Positions 1 to 6,031 of a DNA stretch of 6,457 nt are shown here, in pieces. Source of the DNA: an uncultured Eubacterium sp. (lineage in GTDB: Bacteria > Bacillota > Clostridia > Lachnospirales > Lachnospiraceae); NCBI GenBank assembly GCA_904502145.1, contig CAJGDH010000109.1, positions 1 through 6,457 on the forward strand, written 5' to 3'. Every line of letters begins with the position of its first letter. The stretch's first letter is position 1. The position numbers and the translations under genes are program-made. The notes beneath the pieces are model-generated. The model was not told the origin of the DNA, ran no database searches, and was given only the letters and a program-made list of their open reading frames with translations.

Positions 1-19
1 AAAGGTGATAAAAGAACCC

Positions 20-48
20 TATACAAAAAAAATGAAAAATGCTATCAT
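20..48 (+). promoter_or_regulatory. Candidate sigma-A-type promoter for the small ORF
   Basis: A TATACA hexamer at 20-25 (4 of 6 matches to TTGACA) is separated by exactly 17 bp from TATCAT at 43-48 (5 of 6 matches to TATAAT). The spacer and upstream sequence are A-rich, which would favour RNA polymerase contact. Transcription would start near 55, leaving a leader of about 30 nt before the ATG at 85. The surrounding DNA is AT-rich, so a chance match is possible, and the transcript could also enter from left of the window. Confidence 0.38.
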
Positions 49-84
49 ATATTCAACCAGAAATATCACAGGGAGGTACGTTTC

Positions 85-192
85 ATGAACCATATGGCAT
101 TAAACAAAATTTCGATCGAACACATTACCCTTGAACACATCGCAATCGCTCATCACGGTTTTGGTGTAGCATTACCGGATTATCTTCTGTAA
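85..192 (+). CDS. Small ORF, 35-residue peptide of unknown function
   Basis: This is a 35-codon ORF ending in TAA, too short for usual ORF cut-offs. The case that it is translated rests on GGGAGG at 71-76, placed 8 nt before the ATG at 85, and on a stand-alone terminator starting 20 nt after the stop. The second Met (codon 4) is too far from that ribosome binding site to be the better start. The peptide has five His, five Ile, no Cys and no Trp, and I see neither a signal peptide nor a membrane segment. Residues 11-25 read as three imperfect five-residue units, IEHIT, LEHIA and IAHHG, with His at the third position of each. The C-terminus (residues 25-35) is GFGVALPDYLL. I do not recognise the family. 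A leader peptide, a small regulatory or signalling peptide, or a dual-function small RNA are all possible. It converges with rsmI, so it is not part of the methyltransferase operon. Confidence 0.6.
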   Translation: MNHMALNKISIEHITLEHIAIAHHGFGVALPDYLL

Positions 193-211
193 GATAAAGA
201 AATGTAAAGAT

Positions 212-249
212 AAAGAAGAGTTTGTTTGCCGACAAACTCTTCTTTTTTT
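212..249. terminator. Bidirectional rho-independent terminator between the small ORF and rsmI
   Basis: A perfect 14-bp inverted repeat (212-225 with 232-245) has a 6-nt loop, TTGCCG, at 226-231. On the plus strand the stem runs into a T-run at 243-249, a standard intrinsic terminator for the small ORF. On the minus strand the stem begins 2 nt after the rsmI stop codon (248-250), and the sequence after it, reading TTTATCTTTAC, is moderately U-rich. The same hairpin therefore probably also ends the large minus-strand operon. The plus direction is the stronger call. Confidence 0.9.
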
Positions 250-1093
250 ATTTCTCCACATTCAGCTCCCGGTAGACGTCCCTTCTGCTGATTCCCCGGT
301 CCTTGGCCACCAGTTTCATGGCTGTCTTCCGGTCGATCCCCTGCTTTTCGTAGCTGGCCATATGGTCTTCCAGGCTTACGGATTCCCAGTTTTTCTGCTC
401 CTCAGCCCTGATCTCCTCCTGAGACCTTCCCGCGATGACCAGGACATACTCACCCCTGGGTTCATTCTCATCATAGTATTCAAGGATACTGTCCAGATCA
501 CCCTGAAGACGGTTCTCGTAGCGCTGGGTCAGTTCCTTGCATACGGTGATCTCCCTGGGACCCAGCACTTCCCTAAGTTCCTTCAGTGTCCTTTTCAGCC
601 GGTGGGGGGCCTCATAGAGGACCATGGTCCTGGTCTCATCCTTCAGACGGTTCAGAACTTCATTTCTTTCCTTCTTCTCATAGGGGAGAAATGCCTCGAA
701 TACAAACCGTCTGGTGGACTGTCCGGACATGGTCAGGGCAGTGATCCCGGCACAGGCGCCGGGAAGGGAAGTCACAGTGATGCCCTCCTCATGACATTTT
801 CTGACCAGCTCCTCCCCGGGGTCGGAGATCCCCGGAGTTCCCGCATCCGTGATCAGGGCGATATTCTGCCCTTCCTTCAGCCTTTCCACCAGCCAGACCG
901 CCTTGTCGATCTTATTGTATTCATGATAAGAGGTCATTTTGGTCCTGATCTCAAAATGATTCAGCAGCTTTATGCTGTTTCTCGTATCTTCCGCCGCGAT
1001 CAGATCCACTTCCTTCAGTGTTCTCAGTACCCGGAGTGTAATATCCTCCAGATTGCCGATGGGTGTCGCGCACAGATATAATGTTCCTGTCAT
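248..1093 (-). CDS. rsmI: 16S rRNA (cytidine(1402)-2'-O)-methyltransferase RsmI
   Basis: RsmI is a cytoplasmic, SAM-dependent enzyme of the tetrapyrrole-methylase fold that 2'-O-methylates C1402 of 16S rRNA in the ribosomal P site; with RsmH it tunes start-codon selection. The 281-residue protein is full length and shows the family signatures in order: GTLYLCATPIGNLEDIT at residues 3-19, AAEDTR at 33-38, SYHEYN at 55-60, DAGTPGISDPG at 83-93, the LPG turn at 110-112, YEAPHR at 160-165 and GEYVLVI at 214-220. The C-terminal part (about 240-280) is the charged helical extension seen in many RsmI proteins. The ATG overlaps the stop of the upstream methyltransferase gene in an ATGA tetranucleotide. 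Only a weak AAAGG precedes it, so translation is probably coupled. It corresponds to B. subtilis yabC and is the last gene of the operon. I see no defects. Confidence 0.97.
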   Translation of the reverse strand: MTGTLYLCATPIGNLEDITLRVLRTLKEVDLIAAEDTRNSIKLLNHFEIRTKMTSYHEYNKIDKAVWLVERLKEGQNIALITDAGTPGISDPGEELVRKCHEEGITVTSLPGACAGITALTMSGQSTRRFVFEAFLPYEKKERNEVLNRLKDETRTMVLYEAPHRLKRTLKELREVLGPREITVCKELTQRYENRLQGDLDSILEYYDENEPRGEYVLVIAGRSQEEIRAEEQKNWESVSLEDHMASYEKQGIDRKTAMKLVAKDRGISRRDVYRELNVEK

Positions 1094-1845
1094 GCCTTTG
1101 TTCCGTCCATTCCGTAGATCCGGTAGATCTCCTGTGTGTAAGAGCCGTCCTTATTGTAAACGACCAAAGGAGGATCAACAGTAATCCTCTGTCTTCCTCC
1201 TTTTACCGCATCGATCAGTACCATATTCGGCTCCTTATCCTGGTAGGGATAAACCAGCCTCATCCGTTTCGGTTCCAGTTTGTATTGTTTTAAGGTATAA
1301 ATGATCTCCGCCAGGCGGTAGGGCCGGTGCACCATGACCAGGTGCCCGCCGTGCTTTAAAAGCCAGGCGGATGACCGGACCACATCCTCCAGGGAACAGA
1401 GGATCTCATGTCTGGCCACAGCGATATCGTAGGACAGATTGGTGAGCCCATGATCCCCCGTCACATAGGGAGGATTACAGGTAACGTAATCAAAGGAATC
1501 CTGAGGATAGGTATCTCTGACCTTTCTCACATCCCCCTGTACCATACGGACCTTCTTCTCCTGACCGTTCATGGCGATGCTTCTTAAGGCCATCTCCACG
1601 TAAGTCTCCTGGATTTCCAGACCGGTTACGGATTCCAGCGGATATTTTGCTTCCAGAAGGATGGGAATGACCCCCGTTCCGCTGCAGAGATCCATGACCA
1701 CGGCATTTTTCCTTATCCGGGCATAATCGGACAGCAGGACGGCATCCATACCGAAACAGAAACCATCGGTCTTCTGAAGGACCTGATATCCTTTTATCTG
1801 CAAATCATCCAGCCGTTCTCCCGGCTTTATCCCCTTCTGATCCAC
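1090..1845 (-). CDS. trmN6: tRNA1(Val) (adenine(37)-N6)-methyltransferase family protein (YfiC/YabB-like)
   Basis: This is a 251-residue class I SAM-dependent methyltransferase. The N-terminal GFCFGMDAVLLSDYA (28-42) is the family hallmark. The SAM-binding loop is MDLCSGTGVIPIL (51-63), an acidic residue at the end of strand 2 lies in GLEIQ (75-79), and the N6-adenine catalytic motif NPPY is at 124-127. ARHE at 144-147 is also typical. The characterised E. coli member, YfiC/TrmN6, methylates A37 of tRNA1(Val). The substrate of the Gram-positive YabB group is less certain, so the exact target here is inferred. Translation starts at GTG (1845-1843), not ATG; the start is fixed by a strong Shine-Dalgarno 6 nt upstream. 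It follows ricT after 40 nt and overlaps rsmI by 4 nt. B. subtilis keeps a GIY-YIG gene (yazA) between these two, and it is absent here. Confidence 0.93.
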   Translation of the reverse strand: MDQKGIKPGERLDDLQIKGYQVLQKTDGFCFGMDAVLLSDYARIRKNAVVMDLCSGTGVIPILLEAKYPLESVTGLEIQETYVEMALRSIAMNGQEKKVRMVQGDVRKVRDTYPQDSFDYVTCNPPYVTGDHGLTNLSYDIAVARHEILCSLEDVVRSSAWLLKHGGHLVMVHRPYRLAEIIYTLKQYKLEPKRMRLVYPYQDKEPNMVLIDAVKGGRQRITVDPPLVVYNKDGSYTQEIYRIYGMDGTKA

Positions 1846-1851
1846 AGGGAT

Positions 1852-1858
1852 CCTCCTT
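1852..1858 (-). promoter_or_regulatory. Strong Shine-Dalgarno site for the GTG-started trmN6-like gene
   Basis: Read on the minus strand, AAGGAGG lies 6 nt before GTG at 1845. It is the best ribosome binding site in the operon. It decides the start, because the codon is GTG and no in-frame ATG sits at comparable spacing. Confidence 0.85.
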
Positions 1859-1885
1859 TATTTCCGTATTTCGATACTTCTGTCT

Positions 1886-2785
1886 CTAGATCTTGGACTT
1901 GCTCTCTTTCTTCTCCAGAGCCTCCAGCTTCTTCAGCTCATTGTCCATCTTGATCTTCTCTTTCTTTCTCTTCTGCCTGATGTTCAGGGCACTGACGGGA
2001 TATTCCACGATCTCCTTCTCATCCTTCTCATTGGTGATGATCAGCTTTACGGTCTGACGAAGAACGTTGATGCTGTGTACCACGCCTTTACCGCCGCCCA
2101 CGATGGATACTTCATCCTTCACATTGGGAAGTTTGCTGTTGAGATACTCATAGGTATCCTGTTCATTTTTCAGGCAGCACATAAGACGCCCGCACATCCC
2201 GGAGATCTTGGTGGGATTGAGGGACAGGTTCTGCTCCTTGGCCATCTTGATGGATACCGGGATAAATTCAGACAGAAATGTATGGCAGCAGAGGCTTCTT
2301 CCGCAGATTCCCACGCCCCCCTTTAACTTGGTCTCATCCCTGACTCCGATCTGGCGCAGCTCTATCCTCGTCTTGAACACTGAAGCAAGATCCTTCACCA
2401 GCTCCCTGAAGTCGATCCGCCCGTCCGCGGTGAAATAAAAGAGCACCTTATTGTTATCGAAAGTATACTCACAGTCGATCAGTTTCATCTGAAGATCATG
2501 CTTTTTGATCTTCTCCAGACAGACGGCGAAGGCTTCCTTACTCTTGATCTTGTTCTCCCTCTGTCTCTCCTCGTCATCCGGGGTAGCCACACGGATGACC
2601 GGTTTCAGGGTGGCGATGATCTTCTCTTCCTTCACTTCCCGCTTGCCGAGAACAACCTTGCCGAATTCCACTCCTCTGGCGGTCTCCACGATGACATTAT
2701 TGCCTACTTCCACCTCGCATCCTTCCGAGGAGAAATAATAGATCTTTCCATTGTCCCTAAAACGGACACCAATAACCTGTACCAT
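1886..2785 (-). CDS. ricT: PSP1-domain protein RicT (YaaT), regulator of RNase Y
   Basis: This 299-residue protein is a clear RicT/YaaT homologue. In B. subtilis RicT forms an iron-sulfur complex with RicA (YmcA) and RicF (YlbF) that directs RNase Y to selected mRNAs and is needed for competence, biofilm formation and efficient sporulation. Visible features are an N-terminal VQVIGVRFRDNGKIYYF (2-18), the PSP1 core through about residue 150 with ELRQIGVRDETK (142-153), and two cysteine motifs, CGRSLCC at 161-167 and CGRLMCC at 198-204. Those six cysteines are the expected [4Fe-4S] ligand set of the family. Residues 271-299 form a Lys/Glu-rich tail that is probably helical or disordered. The ATG is preceded by GGAG at 5-nt spacing. 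It lies 91 nt after holB, in a gap containing two hairpins. The ricA and ricF partners are not in this window. Confidence 0.95.
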   Translation of the reverse strand: MVQVIGVRFRDNGKIYYFSSEGCEVEVGNNVIVETARGVEFGKVVLGKREVKEEKIIATLKPVIRVATPDDEERQRENKIKSKEAFAVCLEKIKKHDLQMKLIDCEYTFDNNKVLFYFTADGRIDFRELVKDLASVFKTRIELRQIGVRDETKLKGGVGICGRSLCCHTFLSEFIPVSIKMAKEQNLSLNPTKISGMCGRLMCCLKNEQDTYEYLNSKLPNVKDEVSIVGGGKGVVHSINVLRQTVKLIITNEKDEKEIVEYPVSALNIRQKRKKEKIKMDNELKKLEALEKKESKSKI

Positions 2786-2799
2786 TTACACTCCATTCC

Positions 2800-2817
2800 G
2801 CCGCTTTCCTCCGCGGC
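2800..2817 (-). other. Small RNA hairpin with a GGAGG loop upstream of ricT
   Basis: On the minus strand, GCCGC (2817-2813) can pair with GCGGC (2804-2800) around the 8-nt loop GGAGGAAA. It lies 14 nt upstream of the ricT ATG. The loop looks like a Shine-Dalgarno core, but it is too far from the ricT start to be its main site; the nearer GGAG does that job. It could serve as a ribosome standby or regulatory element, or be chance. Confidence 0.4.
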
Positions 2818-2836
2818 CTGATATGTTTATGTTGAT

Positions 2837-2865
2837 CAGATCCTCTGCCCGGGGCAGCCGATCTG
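2837..2865 (-). repeat. Imperfect 29-nt inverted repeat between holB and ricT
   Basis: The outer arms CAGATC (2837-2842) and GATCTG (2860-2865) are exact complements. The inner arms CTGCCC (2845-2850) and GGGCAG (2852-2857) are also exact complements, with a 2x2 mismatch between the two layers and a 1-nt centre. In RNA this would fold as a 6-bp stem, a small internal loop, a 5-bp GC-rich stem and a 3-nt loop. It begins 11 nt after the holB stop. No U-run follows on either strand, so it is not a standard intrinsic terminator. An mRNA-processing or stabilising hairpin is more likely. Confidence 0.7.
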
Positions 2866-2876
2866 CCTATTTCCTA

Positions 2877-3872
2877 TTACGTAAACATCCGGCGGACCGC
2901 AAAGAAAAGCAGATCCATGGATGGTTCAAAATTAACATTGGCTTTTATCCGGCGTTCTGTCTCATCCAGCCGGTCAAATATCCTGCTTAAGGCTTCCAGG
3001 GACAGCCTGTCCGCCTGCACCCTGAGGCTTCCCAGGGCATCCCGGAATACCAGCCTGCTTTCATCGTCCGTAGTCTTCCAGATCAGAAGATCCCTGAACC
3101 ACATCCGAAGGATATCCAGGTATTCCCGGATACGGTCTTTGTAGGCCCGGCATTCTTTTGCCTTAGCGTCAAGTTCATAGAGATCAGCCTCATGAAAGGA
3201 CCTGAGCAGGTCAAGGGCATGTTCCCTCATCTGGTTAAATTCCGGGGAGCCGGCGATGGCTGCGGCCTTCCCCACATTTCCCATGGCGAATCCCGCATAG
3301 AAATCCGCCATTCCGGGATCGATCCCCTTCTCCTCGATCAGGTATTTCCGGATCAGGGGCGCCGGGACCGGTTTTACCCCCATGGTGATACACCTCGAAA
3401 GAACTGTGGGCAGAAAAGCCCCCCGGTTGCTGGCAAGAAGAAAGAGGACCGAGTATTCCGCAGGCTCCTCAATGGTTTTGAGGACGGCATTCTGGGCAGC
3501 CTGGTTCATTTTCTCCGCCTCATCGATGATGTAGATCTTATAAGGTCCTTTGTATGGCTGTATATCTATGGTGCTCACCAGCTGCGACCGGATCTCTCCG
3601 ACACTGATCACATTGGGTTTTTCATGATTTACCCAGATGACATCCGGGTGGTTGCGGTGGTCAACCTGGATGCAGGAACTGCATTTCCCGCAGGGCTTCC
3701 CTTCTTCCGCCTCGCAGAGGAGGATCCTGGCAAAGGCAGCGGCAAGAGTCTTCTTTCCCGATCCCTTCTCCCCCTCAAAGATATAGGCATGGGAGATCTT
3801 ATCATGAGTGATTGCGGAAAGGAAATAGTTTTTGATCGGTTCATTTCCCAGTATACGGTCCAACTCATGCAT
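2877..3872 (-). CDS. holB: DNA polymerase III subunit delta prime
   Basis: The delta prime subunit is part of the clamp loader (with delta and tau/gamma) that opens the DnaN sliding clamp onto primed DNA. The 331 residues match the family size. The N-terminal AAA+ part carries FEGEKGSGKKT (32-42) at the P-loop, a zinc-binding cysteine group at C53, C61, C64 and C67 (CxxCxxC plus one), Walker B-like IIDEAE (115-120), KTIEEP (132-137), and the SRC motif at 159-161, which supplies the arginine finger to the neighbouring subunit. The remainder (about 210-331) is the helical collar domain. The P-loop Ser/Thr is replaced by Lys41, consistent with delta prime acting as a structural stator rather than an ATPase. 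The ATG is 15 nt after tmk and is preceded by GAGGTAGGA. B. subtilis has yaaQ and yaaR between tmk and holB; here there is no room for them. Confidence 0.95.
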   Translation of the reverse strand: MHELDRILGNEPIKNYFLSAITHDKISHAYIFEGEKGSGKKTLAAAFARILLCEAEEGKPCGKCSSCIQVDHRNHPDVIWVNHEKPNVISVGEIRSQLVSTIDIQPYKGPYKIYIIDEAEKMNQAAQNAVLKTIEEPAEYSVLFLLASNRGAFLPTVLSRCITMGVKPVPAPLIRKYLIEEKGIDPGMADFYAGFAMGNVGKAAAIAGSPEFNQMREHALDLLRSFHEADLYELDAKAKECRAYKDRIREYLDILRMWFRDLLIWKTTDDESRLVFRDALGSLRVQADRLSLEALSRIFDRLDETERRIKANVNFEPSMDLLFFAVRRMFT

Positions 3873-3887
3873 AGAATCCTACCTCAT

Positions 3888-4496
3888 CTAAAATGTAAAG
3901 TGTTTCCTGATCTCTTCCTGGATCTCCCCGATGGGCCTGCAGCCGTCGATCCTTATCACATCCGGCCGGTCCGTAAGGACCTGGCGGTATCCCATGGATA
4001 CCATATGATGAAAATCTATACTCTGCTGCTCCAGCCGGTCAAGCTTCTTCTGCTGCATCTTCCGGGCGATCCCCTCTTCTTCGGGAATATCTATGAAAAA
4101 GACCAGATCCGGTCTGTAACGCCCGATCCCGGGAGCATTGATCCGGTCAACCGTATCGATCCCAAGCCCGCGGGCAATCCCCTGATAGACCAGGGAGGAA
4201 TCCACGAAACGGTCACTGATGACGATCTTTCCCTCCTCGATGGCCGGGCCGATCTTATCATGGACCAGCTGGGCCCTGGCAGCGGCATAGAGAAGCATCT
4301 CGGTAACATCCGACATCTCTGTATATTCCGGGTCAAGGATGATCCTGCGTATCGCTTCTCCGATCCTGGTCCCGCCCGGTTCCCTGGTGATCAGGCATTC
4401 CTTTCCCATGGATTCAAGATATTCTTTTAACAGTGTGATCTGGGTGGTCTTTCCGGACCCGTCCGGTCCCTCCAGAACCACAAACATCCCTCTCAT
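3888..4496 (-). CDS. tmk: Thymidylate kinase (dTMP kinase)
   Basis: Tmk phosphorylates dTMP to dTDP with ATP, an essential step in dTTP supply for DNA synthesis. The 202-residue protein has the family motifs in order: P-loop EGPDGSGKTT at 9-18, TREPGGT at 37-43 for substrate binding, AAARAQL at 71-77, DRFVDSS at 95-101 (the DR[YF] motif), YQG at 104-106, and a basic lid segment RKMQQKKLDRLE at 145-156. The P-loop carries no Arg and the lid is basic, which is the type II (E. coli-like) arrangement. The ATG at 4496 has AGGAGA ending 5 nt upstream. It sits 33 nt after the decarboxylase gene and 15 nt before holB, the gene order typical of Bacillota. Nothing is unusual in the protein. Confidence 0.97.
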   Translation of the reverse strand: MRGMFVVLEGPDGSGKTTQITLLKEYLESMGKECLITREPGGTRIGEAIRRIILDPEYTEMSDVTEMLLYAAARAQLVHDKIGPAIEEGKIVISDRFVDSSLVYQGIARGLGIDTVDRINAPGIGRYRPDLVFFIDIPEEEGIARKMQQKKLDRLEQQSIDFHHMVSMGYRQVLTDRPDVIRIDGCRPIGEIQEEIRKHFTF

Positions 4497-4529
4497 CTGG
4501 CTCTCCTGTCCTCTGCTTTCCCTATGATC

Positions 4530-5969
4530 TTACAAACTGACAACATGGACCGTACCCTCAGACAGGGCCGGTACATTATAACCATTATATAGGTATTCTT
4601 TCATCTTTTCTACTGTTTCTTTTGTGATTTTTTCGCCCGGGACCAGCACAGGGACTCCCGGAGGATACAAAAAGATATACTCCGCCGCGATCTCCCCCGC
4701 ACTTTCTTCCCATGGGATACATTTCTTTTCGGAATCCATGGCTTCCCAGAGGGGTAAGATCCTCCGGTGCCGCAGACTGTAGATCCCTGCCGGGACTTCC
4801 TCCGGAGAAGAAGCCACTTCTTCATCTGCATCAAGCTCCTTATCGATGGCGAAAACAGCCTCTTCAAGCCTTGCAAATGTTTCGGCTGTATCATTTACTG
4901 AAGTCATGGCCAGACAGAAGGAGGCGGCCTCCATCTCGCACTCGATCCCGAAGTCTTCAAACAGGCGCCGGAACAGGCTTGCCCCGTCGGTCTTTTTTAC
5001 GGTAAAGACAAGTTTACCCTGATCATAGGCAAAAACATCCTGATTTTTGGGGGTAAACAGCCGGATATGGCGCAGTTGTCCACATTTCCTGCGAAAATCC
5101 ACCAGTCTGTCCACATATCCCTGCATCTTTTCCGGATGGTTCCGGGCATAATCCACCCCGTATTCCGCGGAAGCCAGAAGCAGATAGGATGGGCTGGAGG
5201 TCTCATAGACAGACAACATCTCCCGGATCCTGTCTTCGGATACCAGATCGGAACACAGATGGAGCAGGGCCGTCTGGGTAAAACAAGGCAGTGTTTTATG
5301 GACACTTTGGATCACCAGATCGGCACCGCATTCCACCGCACTGTTTGGAAATGCGGAGTGGAAGATAAAGTGGGCTCCGTGGGCCTCATCCACGATCAGG
5401 GGGATTCCGTAAGGTTTTATGATCTCTTTTATGGCAGCCACGTCACTGACGACTCCCTCATAGGTGGGGGAAGTGATCAGGACAGCCTTGACCCGGGGAT
5501 GGCCTTCCAGAAGTCTGCCCAGATCCTCCCTCTGTTTCTCCCGGATGTCCAGGAACAGATCGTATTCCCGGGAATACTCCGGATAGATATAGAGAGGATT
5601 CAGATGGAGCAGACGGATGGCATTATACACAGACCTGTGGCAGTTCCGGGCCACGATGATCTCATCTCCCGGCTGACAGACCGCGGAGATTGATGCAAGT
5701 ATCCCCACTGTGCTCCCGTTTACCAGATACCAGGACTTTTCCGTATTGTAGATCTCCTTCAGCTGCTCCATGGATTCCAGAATGATCCCTTCCGGATGGT
5801 GCAGATTGTCATAATCCCTGATCTCCGTGATATCCATGGAGATAAGATCACGGATATCCATGGAAAAATCCTCCGGCAGAAAACTGTTGCGTTTATGGCC
5901 GGGCATATGGAAGGGGGTCCGGTTCTCTTTTTTTAATTTGAAGAGCTGATTGCAGATAATTGTTTCCAT
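4530..5969 (-). CDS. PLP-dependent Orn/Lys/Arg decarboxylase family protein (SpeA/YaaO-like)
   Basis: This fold-type I PLP enzyme of 479 residues matches the short Gram-positive decarboxylases (B. subtilis SpeA and YaaO). It lacks the N-terminal response-regulator-like wing domain of the roughly 710-residue E. coli LdcC/SpeF type. Motifs: FHMPGHKR (20-27), NGSTVG (84-89), the cofactor-stacking His in ARNCHRSVYNA (H112), TSPTYEG (166-172), the PLP-ring Asp in VDEAHGAH (D194), the Schiff-base Lys in SVHKTLPCFTQTA (K225), ETSSPSYLLLAS (256-267) and YPPGVPVLVPGE (435-446). Such enzymes make agmatine, putrescine or cadaverine. The substrate cannot be read from sequence, though arginine is a reasonable guess from SpeA. 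The ATG is the only plausible start, since an in-frame TGA lies at 5991-5993 with no ATG, GTG or TTG in between, yet no good Shine-Dalgarno precedes it. It is the first gene of the tmk-holB-ricT operon, the yaaO position in B. subtilis. Confidence 0.93.
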   Translation of the reverse strand: METIICNQLFKLKKENRTPFHMPGHKRNSFLPEDFSMDIRDLISMDITEIRDYDNLHHPEGIILESMEQLKEIYNTEKSWYLVNGSTVGILASISAVCQPGDEIIVARNCHRSVYNAIRLLHLNPLYIYPEYSREYDLFLDIREKQREDLGRLLEGHPRVKAVLITSPTYEGVVSDVAAIKEIIKPYGIPLIVDEAHGAHFIFHSAFPNSAVECGADLVIQSVHKTLPCFTQTALLHLCSDLVSEDRIREMLSVYETSSPSYLLLASAEYGVDYARNHPEKMQGYVDRLVDFRRKCGQLRHIRLFTPKNQDVFAYDQGKLVFTVKKTDGASLFRRLFEDFGIECEMEAASFCLAMTSVNDTAETFARLEEAVFAIDKELDADEEVASSPEEVPAGIYSLRHRRILPLWEAMDSEKKCIPWEESAGEIAAEYIFLYPPGVPVLVPGEKITKETVEKMKEYLYNGYNVPALSEGTVHVVSL

Positions 5970-6011
5970 CTTATAAAAACCCGATAAAATTCATATTTTG
6001 GCAGGTCATCA

Positions 6012-6025
6012 ATGCTTCAAAGCAT
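6012..6025. repeat. Small palindrome in the decarboxylase leader
   Basis: ATGCTT and AAGCAT form 6-bp arms around a 2-nt centre, 43 nt upstream of the decarboxylase ATG. It lies just downstream of one candidate -10 element and beside a second candidate -35, so it could be a repressor site or an early RNA hairpin. A short AT-rich palindrome like this can also arise by chance. Confidence 0.35.
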
Positions 6026-6031
6026 AAGAAA

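Noticed and set aside
2837..2865. Intrinsic terminator between holB and ricT
   Set aside because: The hairpin is strong, but no U-run follows it on either strand, and ricT has no clear promoter of its own in the remaining gap.
3192..4430. A 412-codon plus-strand open frame antisense to holB and tmk
   Set aside because: Both strands are open here, but tmk and holB carry every expected catalytic motif on the minus strand. The plus-strand translation shows no recognisable domain, has no convincing ribosome binding site, and spans two unrelated genes. It is a by-product of codon bias.
5067..5693. A 208-codon plus-strand frame within the decarboxylase gene
   Set aside because: It is fully antisense to the PLP-binding core of a well-supported gene and has no recognisable motif. 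The same reasoning applies to the plus-strand frames within rsmI and ricT.
5828..5866. Direct repeat of GATATCCATGGA in the 5' part of the decarboxylase gene
   Set aside because: It encodes two nearby Ser-Met-Asp-Ile stretches (residues 36-39 and 44-47) inside a conserved coding region. Two copies of 12 bp do not suggest a repeat element.
5971..5994. Seven-codon mini-ORF ending one base before the decarboxylase ATG
   Set aside because: It has no ribosome binding site and is short enough to occur by chance. I mention it only as part of the leader observation and do not call it as a gene.
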